62,092 nt of DNA from contig NZ_AOLG01000046.1 in the NCBI RefSeq assembly GCF_000336815.1, positions 13,029-75,120 on the forward strand, in the 5' to 3' direction. Origin of the DNA: Haloferax prahovense DSM 18310. Lineage in GTDB: Archaea; Halobacteriota; Halobacteria; Halobacteriales; Haloferacaceae. Of this stretch, positions 25,805 through 34,491 are shown in pieces (position 1 is the first letter of the stretch; every line of letters begins with the position of its first letter). Made by a program: the position numbers and the translations under genes. The notes beneath the pieces are model-generated. The model saw nothing but the letters and a program-made list of their open reading frames with translations, was not told where the DNA came from and did not search any database.

Positions 25805-26803
25805 TTACTGGCCGGTGAGTGACTCGCTCGCCGGCGAGAAGTCGATGGTCGTTCCGAGTCCCTCGTCGCGTGCCTTCTCGTAGAGCATGTGCGCCGCGGC
25901 GACCGTCTCGATGCCCGTGCCGCCGCTGTCGAAGACGGTTATCTCCTCGTCGTCCTCGCGCCCGGCGGCGACGCCCGCAACGACCTCGCCGAGTTCGGCG
26001 TGGATGTGGTCCTCGTCGACGACGCCGGCCTCGACGGCGGCGAGGAACGACCCGGCGTCCATCGTGGCGCGCTCGCGGAGGTCGGGGACGTACGTCGCGC
26101 GCTCGATGGTCGTCTCGTCGAGTTCGCGCTTTTCGGGGTGGTACTGACCCATCGCGGTGACGTGCGTGCCGGGTTCGAGCAGGTCGCCGTCGAACACCGG
26201 CTCCGCGGCGGTCGTGGCGGTGACGACGATGTCGGCACCCTCGACGGCCGCGGCGCTGGAGGCGACGGCGGCAACGCTGGCGTCGAGGGTGCGGTCCAGC
26301 TCGCCCGCGAACGACTCGCGGCTCTCCTTCGTCGGCGAGTAGACCCAGACGGTGTCGAGGTCGCGGACGGTCGCGGCGGCCCGGAGCTGTCCGCGGGCCT
26401 GCGCGCCGCTCCCGATGAGCGCGAGCGTCGAGGCGTCGTCGCGGGCGAGGGCGTCGATGGCGACTCCGCCCGCCGCCCCGGTCTTGAAGGGATTCATACT
26501 CGCGCCGTCGAGGAGCGCCAGCGGCTCGCCGCTCTCGGCGTCGAAAAGCGGCGTCATGAACCACGCGTCCTCCGCGCCGAAGCCGGCGGAGTACATGTAG
26601 CCGCCCATCGCGCCCGTCTCGGGGAGCACGGCCGCGTAGGAGGTGAGCATGCCCGGCGGCTCGCGGTTGAACAGTTTCGTCCGCGGCTCGGCCGGCGCGC
26701 CCTCGCCGCGCTGTCTGTAGCCCTCGCGGACGGCCTCGACGTACTCGGAAGGGGTCGCCAATCCGCTAACCTCGTCGCTCGTGAGGAACAAGGTCGCTGT
26801 CAT
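25805..26803 (-). CDS. Ornithine cyclodeaminase / mu-crystallin family protein
   Basis: A 332-residue NAD-binding enzyme. The family includes ornithine cyclodeaminase, archaeal alanine dehydrogenase and imine reductases. The start is MTATLFLTSDEVSGLATPSEYVEAVREGY. The catalytic Lys region is PRTKLFN. The dinucleotide-binding motif is LALIGSGAQARGQL, and a conserved DPE-like Asp lies in the later half. Archaeal alanine dehydrogenase is a reasonable guess, but the substrate is not decided by the sequence. A longer start nine codons upstream is less like the family. Confidence 0.8.
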   Translation of the reverse strand: MTATLFLTSDEVSGLATPSEYVEAVREGYRQRGEGAPAEPRTKLFNREPPGMLTSYAAVLPETGAMGGYMYSAGFGAEDAWFMTPLFDAESGEPLALLDGASMNPFKTGAAGGVAIDALARDDASTLALIGSGAQARGQLRAAATVRDLDTVWVYSPTKESRESFAGELDRTLDASVAAVASSAAAVEGADIVVTATTAAEPVFDGDLLEPGTHVTAMGQYHPEKRELDETTIERATYVPDLRERATMDAGSFLAAVEAGVVDEDHIHAELGEVVAGVAAGREDDEEITVFDSGGTGIETVAAAHMLYEKARDEGLGTTIDFSPASESLTGQ

Positions 26804-26875
26804 GGTCGGAAAAACGAGACCTGCGGTCAAAACCCTGCGGGCCGGCGAACCGACCGGACGGGCGCGGGTTGGGGG

Positions 26876-27124
26876 TTAGTCTGCGTCGAGGACCGAAGGA
26901 GAGGGTGCGTCAGCGGCGTTGGGACCGGCGTGTTCGTCGAGGCGGGCGGGGGACGGCGACGAGGGCCCGTTCACGAAGAGCGCGTGGCCGGTGAGGAGCG
27001 CGGCCATGCCCGCTGCCATCGGCACTGCCGTGGTCAACTGCAACCCGGCGACGGTAAGCGTGCCGGTGATGCCGAGGAGTGTGAGCGGAATGAGCCCAAG
27101 AATGTAGTCGTAATATCCGGTCAT
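26876..27124 (-). CDS. Small two-helix membrane protein
   Basis: An 82-residue protein starting MTGYYDYILGLIPLTLLG, with two hydrophobic segments (about 7-25 and 30-50) and a Pro/Ala/Asp-rich tail. A TATA-like TTATACC on the minus strand lies about 30 bp before the ATG at 27124, which rules out the longer upstream start. No family is known to me. The upstream 228 bp to the MFS gene are A/T-rich and hold both divergent promoters. Confidence 0.6.
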   Translation of the reverse strand: MTGYYDYILGLIPLTLLGITGTLTVAGLQLTTAVPMAAGMAALLTGHALFVNGPSSPSPARLDEHAGPNAADAPSPSVLDAD

Positions 27125-27352
27125 AATATATAGCATACTACGGACGTAAGTGGTATAATTCTTTCCCATAGATGACCGATACTGTTTTTGTGACCTTCTG
27201 ATACCTTTCTCATAACTTATGGCGAGATAATCGCAAGACGACGGAGGGTTTGTAGCCCCACGAGAACATCACAAATTCGATACTGTGGATTGTGCCTCTC
27301 GCCCGAACAGTCGGGCCGGCGCTCGCGTCGTCTGCCGGAACTCCACACGATT

Positions 27353-28723
27353 ATGGGAGTCGGTGCCGTGGCCGGAGACGTGAACCGCAACGACCGCTCA
27401 ATCGTCGCGTTGGTGATGCTCGCCCACGGGATGGTCCACACGTACGAACTGTCCATCCCCATCTTCGTGGCCATCTGGCTCGGGGAGTTCGCGAGTATCG
27501 ACCTCGGCCTCGCGACGGTTCCCGTCACGACCGCCTCGCTGGGCGTGATGACCGGCCTCGGATTCGCGCTGTTCGGCCTCGGGGCGCTGCCCGGCGGCAT
27601 CCTCGTCGACCGCGTTGGTTCCAAGCGTCTCATCGTCGCCTGTCTCCTCGGCATGGCCGGGTCGTTCGTCCTGCTCGCGCTGTCGCCGAACCTCGTCGTC
27701 GTCGCCCTCGCGCTCGTCGTCTGGGGTGCGGCGGCCAGCGTCTACCACCCCGCCGGACTCCGGCTCATCAGCACCGGCGTCGAGGAACGCGGAACCGGTT
27801 TCGCCTACCACGGCATCGCCGGGAACCTCGGCATCGGCTTCGGCCCCTTCCTCACCGCGCTCCTCTTATTGTTCTTCGACTGGCACCTCGTCGCCGGCGT
27901 GCTCGCGCTCCCGGCGCTCGTGGCCGCCGCGCTCGCTACCCGCGCCAACTTCGAAGAGCAGGCCGCGGTCGCCGCGACCGACGGCGGTGAGACGGGCGAC
28001 ACCGACGACGACAGCGACACCGGCGGCGACGGTAAAGCCGGCGCGGGCGTCTCCTCGTTCGCGGAACTGGTCTCGCAGTCGAAGCACCTCTTCGCCGGCG
28101 GGTTCGCGCTCGTCTTCGCGCTCGTGATGTTCTCGGGGCTCTACTACCGCGGCGTCACGACGTTCCTGCCGGACCTCCTCGGTTCGGTCATCGGCATCGA
28201 GCCGATACCCGTCTCCGAACTCCTCCCCGCCGCCCTCGCGTCCGGGTCGGCCGGTGGTGCGCCGACGCTCGACGTGGAACTGTTCGTCTACGCCGGTCTC
28301 CTGACGGTCGGCGTCTTCGGGCAGTACGTCGGTGGGAAGCTCACCGACCGCATCAGGACCGAACGCGGTATCGTCGCCGGCTTCGGCGCGCTCGCCGTCA
28401 TCGCCGTCGCCTTTCTCCCCGTGGCGAGCCTCGGCGTCGGCCCGCTCCTCGCAATCTGTGCGCTCCTCGGCTTCTTCCTGTTCATGGTCCAGCCGTTCTA
28501 TCAGGCGACCGTCGCGGAGTACACGCCCGCCGGGCTCCGCGGGCTCTCGTACGGGTTCACCTACCTCGGCGTGTTCGGCGTCGGCGCGCTCGGCGGTGCC
28601 ATCGCCGGCTACATCCTCACCGTCGCCGACTCGACGGCGCTGTTCGTGGTCCTCGCCGGGTTCGCGACGGCCGCGACGCTCCTCGGCGTGACGTTGTTGC
28701 GACGACGGCCGACGCCCGCCTGA
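27353..28723 (+). CDS. Major facilitator superfamily transporter
   Basis: A 456-residue secondary transporter with about 12 hydrophobic helices. Loop motifs fit MFS: LPGGILVDRVGSKRL between helices 2 and 3, and GQYVGGKLTDRIRTERG in the second half. A charged insertion of about 35 Asp/Gly/Thr residues sits in the central cytoplasmic loop (GETGDTDDDSDTGGDGK). The substrate is unknown. The ATG at 27353 is preferred; the ORF extends further upstream without family similarity. A bidirectional terminator follows. Confidence 0.85.
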   Translation: MGVGAVAGDVNRNDRSIVALVMLAHGMVHTYELSIPIFVAIWLGEFASIDLGLATVPVTTASLGVMTGLGFALFGLGALPGGILVDRVGSKRLIVACLLGMAGSFVLLALSPNLVVVALALVVWGAAASVYHPAGLRLISTGVEERGTGFAYHGIAGNLGIGFGPFLTALLLLFFDWHLVAGVLALPALVAAALATRANFEEQAAVAATDGGETGDTDDDSDTGGDGKAGAGVSSFAELVSQSKHLFAGGFALVFALVMFSGLYYRGVTTFLPDLLGSVIGIEPIPVSELLPAALASGSAGGAPTLDVELFVYAGLLTVGVFGQYVGGKLTDRIRTERGIVAGFGALAVIAVAFLPVASLGVGPLLAICALLGFFLFMVQPFYQATVAEYTPAGLRGLSYGFTYLGVFGVGALGGAIAGYILTVADSTALFVVLAGFATAATLLGVTLLRRRPTPA

Positions 28724-28737
28724 GGGCGGTCGATCGG

Positions 28738-28753
28738 CCGAAAAACAGTTTTT
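28738..28753. terminator. Bidirectional poly-T terminator
   Basis: Between the convergent MFS and DUF3054 genes, AAAAA (28741-28745), CAG, then TTTTT (28749-28753) gives a T5 run on each strand. Archaeal RNA polymerase terminates at such U-tracts. The mirror layout can serve both transcripts. Confidence 0.55.
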
Positions 28754-28783
28754 GACGGACGGATTCGGTCCGGTCTCCGCGCC

Positions 28784-29200
28784 TCAGACGAGTTTGAAGT
28801 ACAGCGTCCGCCAGACGCCGAGCGCGACGGAGCCGAGCACCAGCATGACCGCGACGAACGTGAGTTCGACGCCGCCTTCGAAAAGCGGCGTCCAGCGAAT
28901 CGCCATGCCGATGACGGTCGCCGCGAGCCAGGAGCGAATGCCGAGCGGGACGGCCGACTTCGCCGACTCGGCCGCGCCCGGCGAGTACGCGCCCAACAGC
29001 GGGGCGGTGACGAGCCATCCGATGAGGAACGGGACCGAGGTGAGTACCCAGCCGACCGGGTCGGCCGAGAGGTACGACACCCCGTTGTGCTGAACCACGC
29101 CGACGGTGACGAGGAGGAAGATGGCGAGCACGTCGCCCACCGCGATGGGTAACGCCCCGGCATCGAGTCGCTCCTCTAAGAACGAAGTCGAGGTTGCCAT
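28784..29200 (-). CDS. DUF3054 membrane protein
   Basis: A 138-residue protein with four hydrophobic helices. The sequence matches DUF3054: AVGDVLAIFLLVTVGVVQHNG at the first helix and FLIGWLVTAPLLGAYSP at the second, with a WLAATVIGMAIRWTP third helix. Function is unknown. The next gene upstream on the same strand is a methyltransferase, 21 bp before, so the two form a likely operon. Confidence 0.85.
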   Translation of the reverse strand: MATSTSFLEERLDAGALPIAVGDVLAIFLLVTVGVVQHNGVSYLSADPVGWVLTSVPFLIGWLVTAPLLGAYSPGAAESAKSAVPLGIRSWLAATVIGMAIRWTPLFEGGVELTFVAVMLVLGSVALGVWRTLYFKLV

Positions 29201-29221
29201 AGGCGAGGATTCGTCGCCCCC

Positions 29222-29803
29222 CTAATGGCTTTCCCGCTTTTTTCCGACCACCGTGTACTCGAAGCCCCGTTCGACCACGTCGGCCTCGAACCCGACGCGT
29301 TCGAGAAAGCGCACGAGCTCGTCGGGCGTGGCGAACGCCGAGCCGAAGCCGACGACCCGCTCGGCGGCGACGAGCCCCCGTCCGAGGAGCGTCTCGGGGT
29401 CGAACTCGTTGACGGCGAACACCCCACCGGGCGCGAGCACGCGGAAGACCTCCTCGGCGACGCCCCGCTGGTTCGGCATGTGGTGGAAGGCGTCCACGAC
29501 GGTCACGGCGTCGAGTGAGTCGGCGGCGAAGGGAAGCCCTCGGGCGTCGCCGCGGACGCAGTCGAGGCCTCGTTCGCGCGCCCGACGGAGCATCCCGGCC
29601 GAGCGGTCGAGGACGACTCGCTCGGGAACGTCGAGCGCGAGAGTCGCCCGCCCGGAGCCGCCGCCGATGTCGACGACGCGCTCGACGGGGCGGTCGGCGC
29701 GGTCGAGCGCGGTCCCGAGCGCGCCGGGGTCGGCGGGCGGCATCACGAGGTCGTAAACGGGTGCGAAGCGGTCGAAGAACCGAACGTCGCCAGCGCCGTG
29801 CAT
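29222..29803 (-). CDS. Class I SAM-dependent methyltransferase (UbiE-like)
   Basis: A 193-residue methyltransferase. The start MHGAGDVRFFDRFAPVYDLVMP matches the UbiE-like N-terminus, so the ORF's earlier ATG, which would overlap the divergent gene, is not used. SAM motif I is VVDIGGGSGRATLAL, the acidic residue follows in VVLDRSAGML, and motif post-I is AVTVVDAFHHMP. The acceptor substrate is unknown. It precedes the DUF3054 gene in a probable two-gene unit. Confidence 0.85.
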   Translation of the reverse strand: MHGAGDVRFFDRFAPVYDLVMPPADPGALGTALDRADRPVERVVDIGGGSGRATLALDVPERVVLDRSAGMLRRARERGLDCVRGDARGLPFAADSLDAVTVVDAFHHMPNQRGVAEEVFRVLAPGGVFAVNEFDPETLLGRGLVAAERVVGFGSAFATPDELVRFLERVGFEADVVERGFEYTVVGKKRESH

Positions 29804-29861
29804 GCCCGACTCCACGGCCCCGTCGGGGAAGGTTCTTGCGCGCGGCGGTCCCATCTCGGCC

Positions 29862-30482
29862 ATGGAGTTCGACCTGCTCGGATGGCCCGAAGACGGGCCG
29901 CGACTCCGCCTCGACTACCGGCGGTTCGCCTACGCGGGGAAGTTCGTCACCGCGGGGACGGGCAAGACGGTGTTTCGCGACCCCGACGCGCCCCTGACGG
30001 CGCTCGACGACGACCGACCCGCGCCGACCGGCGGCCCCGATTCCCTGCCGCCGCTGGCCGAGGGCGTGGTCGCCGCCGTCGCGTTCAACGAGGACCGAAC
30101 GGACCCGACGACGCTCTGGCTCCGGTACGTCACGGTCCGGCGGGACCGCCGGGGCGACGGACTCGGTCCCGATCTCCTCCGGCGGACCTGCGAAGCCGCC
30201 GCGGACCGCGGCTACGAGACGGTCCGCATCGCCGCGAACAACCCCTTCGCCTACGAGGCGTGCCACAAGGCCGGGTTCGGATTCACGGGCCGCGAGACGG
30301 GCGTCGCCGAGTTGGTCTTGGAGCGCCCCGCCGACGTGCCCGTCGCGGTCTCACGCGAGACGTACCAGTCCGGCCTCGACCGTTACCGCGCCCGCGACCT
30401 CGGCGACCCGGAGCGGTCGTTTCTCGCGGCGCGCGAGGGGGCGGAGCCGCCCGGAGTCGGCGGACTTCACTCGGACGATTGA
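29862..30482 (+). CDS. GNAT family N-acetyltransferase
   Basis: A 206-residue acetyltransferase. The acetyl-CoA motif VRRDRRGDGLGPDLLRRTCEAA lies at about residues 105-126, followed by NNPFAYEACHKAGFGFTG. The extended C-terminus of about 50 residues (SRETYQSGLDRYRARDLGDPE) is not part of the core fold. The ATG at 29862 is preferred over a 20-codon longer version that overlaps the divergent methyltransferase start. Substrate unknown. Confidence 0.8.
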   Translation: MEFDLLGWPEDGPRLRLDYRRFAYAGKFVTAGTGKTVFRDPDAPLTALDDDRPAPTGGPDSLPPLAEGVVAAVAFNEDRTDPTTLWLRYVTVRRDRRGDGLGPDLLRRTCEAAADRGYETVRIAANNPFAYEACHKAGFGFTGRETGVAELVLERPADVPVAVSRETYQSGLDRYRARDLGDPERSFLAAREGAEPPGVGGLHSDD

Positions 30483-30509
30483 AACCCTCGGCCCCCGAAG
30501 GCCGAGCAA

Positions 30510-31490
30510 ATGGGAAACGCAGACCTGCGGACGCTCGCCGCGCTCTCCGAGGTGTCGTTCGACGAGGTGGCCGGGAGCGTCGTCGCTGTCGACGCCCACA
30601 ACTGGCTGTACCGGTATCTCACGACGACGGTCAAGTGGACGAGTTCGGAGAAGTACACGACCGACGCGGGAGAAGAAGTCGCCAACCTCGTCGGCATCGT
30701 CCAGGGGCTCCCCAAGTTCTTCGAACACGACCTGACGCCCGTCTTCGTCTTCGACGGCGGCGTCACGGAGATGAAAGACGACGAGGTTGCGAAGCGCCGC
30801 GAACAGCGCGAGAAGGCCGAAGCGCGGCTCGAAGAGGCCCGCGAGGCCGGCGACGCGGTCGAGGCAGCCCGGATGGAAGCGCGCACCCAGCGGCTCACCG
30901 AGACGATTCAGGACACCAGCCGCGAACTCCTCTCGCTGCTCGACGTGCCGGTGGTCGAAGCGCCCGCGGAAGGCGAGGCGCAGGCGTCCTACATGGCCCG
31001 CAAGGGCGACGCTGACTACGTGGGCAGCGAGGACTACGACCCCCTCCTGTTCGGCGCGCCCTACACGCTCCGACAGCTCACGAGCAAGGGCGACCCCGAG
31101 CTGATGGACCTCGACGCGACGCTCGACAAACACGACATCACCTACGAGCAACTCGTCGATATCGCCATGCTCTGCGGGACCGACTTCAACGAGGGCATCA
31201 CGGGAATCGGCCCGAAGACGGCCGTGAAAGTCGTCACGGAACACGGCGACCTCTGGTCGGTCCTCGAAGCCCGCGGCGACACCATCCCCAACGCCGACCG
31301 GGTGCGCGAGTTCTTTTTGGACCCGCCGGTCACCGACGACTACGACTACGACACCGACATCGACCCCGACGTGGCCGCCGCCCGCGAGTTCGTCACCGAG
31401 ACGTGGGAGGTCGACCCCGAGGAAGTCCGCCGCGGCTTCGAGCGAATCGAGGAGTCGGTCACGCAGACCGGCCTCGACCGCTGGACGTAG
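30510..31490 (+). CDS. fen: Flap endonuclease 1
   Basis: A 326-residue structure-specific nuclease that removes 5' flaps in Okazaki-fragment maturation and repair. Metal ligands are visible in [45 protein letters not shown] and CGTDFNEGI. The helix-two-turn-helix [14 protein letters not shown] binds the template. The C-terminus is QTGLDRWT (319-326), a PCNA-interacting box that lacks the final aromatic pair of the consensus QxxLxxFF. Length is slightly short compared with other archaeal FEN1 (about 340). Confidence 0.95.
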   Translation: MGNADLRTLAALSEVSFDEVAGSVVAVDAHNWLYRYLTTTVKWTSSEKYTTDAGEEVANLVGIVQGLPKFFEHDLTPVFVFDGGVTEMKDDEVAKRREQREKAEARLEEAREAGDAVEAARMEARTQRLTETIQDTSRELLSLLDVPVVEAPAEGEAQASYMARKGDADYVGSEDYDPLLFGAPYTLRQLTSKGDPELMDLDATLDKHDITYEQLVDIAMLCGTDFNEGITGIGPKTAVKVVTEHGDLWSVLEARGDTIPNADRVREFFLDPPVTDDYDYDTDIDPDVAAAREFVTETWEVDPEEVRRGFERIEESVTQTGLDRWT

Positions 31491-31556
31491 GCCGCGCTCG
31501 CGCCGAGCCAACAGCCCGCCGACACGTTTACACGGGCCGGTTCGGAACTCCGGCGT

Positions 31557-32942
31557 GTGTCCCCCGACGACGCTCCTCCCGCGGACGACGGATTCGACTC
31601 CTCTTCCGACTCTCCCTCCGACGCGCCCCGCCCCGACGACCGCTCTTCGCTCTCGCGTCGTCAACTGCTCGGCCTCGTCGGCGGCGCGGGCGCGGTCGGC
31701 GGTATCGGTTGGTTCAGGCCGACGTGGCTTCCCGACCCGATTACGGACTGGCTGACGACGGTGTATCCGGACCCGTCGAGTAACTACGTCTGGCAGCCGC
31801 CGGTGAGCGACGCGCACGCCGACGCGGCGGTGCAGCGACTCGAAGAGACTGTCGAGCAAGCGACGGAACTGCGTTCGCGAATCGACCTCGATTCGGTGGG
31901 CGAGGAGATGCGGTTTCACCTCCGCGGGTCGCCGGCGGGGGGTCACCTCGAATCTGCGAAGGACTGGGGAAGCGCTCGCGACCGACTCAGGTCTGCGACC
32001 TCCGGGCTTCAGTACGCCGGTGAGACGGTCGGCTACGCGACTGTTGCGCTCGGAGACGACGACCCCGAGTTCCTCGTCGAGCGCGGCCGCGAACTGGACC
32101 GGGCGGCCGACGACCTCGCGTCGTCACTCTCCGAGTACCGCGTCTCCGACCCCGGCCGCGACCTCGCGTTTCCCTACGCCGTCGAGCGACTCCTCTCGTT
32201 CGCGCGCATCGAGATAAGCTGGGACGGTGTCGACGACGGCGGCGAGTCGATGGACTACTCGGCACACGACTTCGCCGGCGAGTGGGGCTCGCAGTTGCAG
32301 GCACAACAGCGCCTCCGGACCGCCCGCCATCATCGCGAGCAGTACCGAGCGAATCTCGGAGACGACGCGACCCCGTACCGGGACCGACTCACTGACGCTA
32401 TCGAGTCGTTCCGCGCTCAACTCGACGAGTACCCGCGCCGAAGCGAGGTGCGGACCACAATCGAAGAGGAGCGCGACCTGGACCAATCCACGCCCTACGG
32501 GGCCGCCCGGTGGGAACTGTTCACGCTCTGCTTCGACAACGACGCCAGATACGTCGGCGACTACGAGCGCGGGCTGACCGCGAAGCAGTTCGTCGACACC
32601 GCCCGTGCCCTCCTCGCGCGACAGGCCCACGACTTCGCGCTCGACGCCCTCGACGTGGAACCCGGCGATACCGACTACGACTCCGGCCGGTCGTTCCGAG
32701 CGAAACGCCGTGCAATGCGCGACTTTCGGGCGACGCGCGACGAGTACGACTCGAACTTCGCGGGCGTCGTCGCGAACGAGGCGGCGAGCATTATCCGCGC
32801 CGGCGACGTGAGTCTCGAAATGGGCGACGGTCCCGCGTGGAAAGAGCGCGTCGAGTCGGCGGTGTACTACCTCGTCGGTGCTGGAATGATGCGCGAACTC
32901 GGGAACGTGGTCGAACCCGTCGTCAGCCTCGACACGAACTGA
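31557..32942 (+). CDS. Tat-type signal-bearing protein, unknown
   Basis: A 461-residue protein with a Pro/Asp/Ser-rich N-terminal region of about 30 residues, then SLSRRQLLGLVGGAGAVGGIGW, which resembles a Tat signal with a long n-region and no lipobox Cys. The remainder is strongly helical and charged (QRLEETVEQATELRSRIDL, repeated RxL heptads), possibly an extracytoplasmic helical bundle. No family is recognised. A GTG start fits a TATA-like GTTTACAC at about -29. It follows FEN1 by 66 bp but is not obviously related. Confidence 0.65.
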   Translation: MSPDDAPPADDGFDSSSDSPSDAPRPDDRSSLSRRQLLGLVGGAGAVGGIGWFRPTWLPDPITDWLTTVYPDPSSNYVWQPPVSDAHADAAVQRLEETVEQATELRSRIDLDSVGEEMRFHLRGSPAGGHLESAKDWGSARDRLRSATSGLQYAGETVGYATVALGDDDPEFLVERGRELDRAADDLASSLSEYRVSDPGRDLAFPYAVERLLSFARIEISWDGVDDGGESMDYSAHDFAGEWGSQLQAQQRLRTARHHREQYRANLGDDATPYRDRLTDAIESFRAQLDEYPRRSEVRTTIEEERDLDQSTPYGAARWELFTLCFDNDARYVGDYERGLTAKQFVDTARALLARQAHDFALDALDVEPGDTDYDSGRSFRAKRRAMRDFRATRDEYDSNFAGVVANEAASIIRAGDVSLEMGDGPAWKERVESAVYYLVGAGMMRELGNVVEPVVSLDTN

Positions 32943-32951
32943 CCGACCACG

Positions 32952-34304
32952 TTACGACACGTCTTCGATGGCGTCCAGTAGCATCGTCGCGCCGAGGTCG
33001 ATTTCGCGGGCGGTCACGTCGAGCGGCGGGAGGATTCGAAGCACCTTGTAGCCGCACGAGAGAGTGAGGAGACCGCGCTTGAGGGCGGCTTCCTGCACGG
33101 CGTCGCGGCGTTCTTTGGTATCGAACTCGACGGCGAGCAGCAGGCCCTTGCCGCGCACGTCGACGACGGTGTCGGGCGCGTCGTCGCGCATCCGCTCGAT
33201 GAACTGGCGGCCGCGGGCGACGGTGTTGTCGAGTAGGTCGTACTCCTCGATGGCTTCGAGGGTGAACACGCCCTGCATCGAGGAGACGATGTCGCCCGCG
33301 CCCCACGTCGAGGAGAGCCGCGAGGTCTCGTCGGGGAATATCTCGTCGTTCGAGATGGTCGCGCCGACGCGGAGGCCCTTCGCGCCGGTGATGATGTCGG
33401 GCTCGATGGGGTAGTGGTCGGAGCCCCACAGCTCGCCGGTTCGGCCGACACCGGTCTGAATCTCGTCGGCGATGAGCGTCAGGTCGTAGTCGTCGACGAC
33501 GGCGGCGAGTTCTTCTGCGAAGGCGTCCGACGGGAAGCGGTAGCCGCCCTCGCCCTGAATCGGTTCGACGATGACGTAGGAGACCTCGTCGGCGTCGATG
33601 TGGCCCTTCTTCGGGTGGAGCTTCTGCCGGAGTTTGGAGACCGCGGAGTCGGCGTCGGGAAAGAAGCCGCAGGAACACGTCTCGGGCGAGCAGGTCCGGT
33701 CGTCGCAGAACGGCACGTCGAGGACGCCCGAAATCTCGGGAAACTTGCGCCGGTAGACGGACTTCGAGCGGTTGAGCGAGAGCGCGCCGAGGGTGCGGCC
33801 GTGGAACGCGCCCTCGAAGGTGACGCCGTACTTCGCGCCGTCGGCGTGGTCGTAGGCGATTTTGATGGCGTTCTCGACGGCCTCGGCTCCGGAGTTCGAC
33901 AGGAACACCGTGTCCATCCCGTAGTGGCTCGTGAGTTCGGTCAGTTTGTCCATGAGCGCGGCGGGGCCGGGAAGCCGCTCCTCGCCGGGCGCGGAGCCGT
34001 CGCTGACGTAGAAGTCCTGCCCGGCGATTTTCGTCGGGTCGACGAGGTCGAACTCGGCCATGCGGTCCAGTATCTTCGGGTTGTTGTAGCCGAGCGGGGC
34101 GGCCGCGACGTGGCTCGTGAAATCGAGGAGGACGTTGCCGTCGACGTCGGTGCAGAAGGGCCCCTCGGACTCCGCCGTGATGTCCCAGACGAAATCGTAG
34201 ACGTACGTGCTCGGCGCGGCGTGCTCGTGGTGGTACTCGACCCACTGGCGCGCTTTCTCGCCGGGCATCGAATCGACGCGTGGCACCGCCGTCTCTCGGT
34301 CCAT
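32952..34304 (-). CDS. Class III PLP-dependent aminotransferase
   Basis: A 450-residue enzyme of the acetylornithine/4-aminobutyrate/lysine aminotransferase group. Family motifs include FLSNSGAEAVENAIKIA, GAFHGRTLGALSL, VIVEPIQGEGGY, LIADEIQTGVGRTG and the PLP Lys in DIITGAKGLRVG. A Cys-rich insertion, CDDRTCSPETCSCGFF, around residues 195-215 has Cys in C-x4-C-x4-C-x-C spacing and could hold a metal. The start is MDRETAVPRVD at 34304; the ORF continues upstream into A/T-rich promoter sequence. Amino donor is not predictable. Confidence 0.85.
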   Translation of the reverse strand: MDRETAVPRVDSMPGEKARQWVEYHHEHAAPSTYVYDFVWDITAESEGPFCTDVDGNVLLDFTSHVAAAPLGYNNPKILDRMAEFDLVDPTKIAGQDFYVSDGSAPGEERLPGPAALMDKLTELTSHYGMDTVFLSNSGAEAVENAIKIAYDHADGAKYGVTFEGAFHGRTLGALSLNRSKSVYRRKFPEISGVLDVPFCDDRTCSPETCSCGFFPDADSAVSKLRQKLHPKKGHIDADEVSYVIVEPIQGEGGYRFPSDAFAEELAAVVDDYDLTLIADEIQTGVGRTGELWGSDHYPIEPDIITGAKGLRVGATISNDEIFPDETSRLSSTWGAGDIVSSMQGVFTLEAIEEYDLLDNTVARGRQFIERMRDDAPDTVVDVRGKGLLLAVEFDTKERRDAVQEAALKRGLLTLSCGYKVLRILPPLDVTAREIDLGATMLLDAIEDVS

Positions 34305-34491
34305 GCGGCTCGGTACGAAGACACGTGTGTTAAGATATTCGTTATTAATGGTGCAATATCGGCCGGGGCGCGGTCCAGTCGGTCGGTTTCGCCGCACGAG
34401 AGGACGCCTTCGACGGCGGAACGTGACGGTGTGACGTCGTGACCTGTCGCTCCCGCGATAGGCTTTTGACGCCTCCGCGTCCGTGTTGGGT

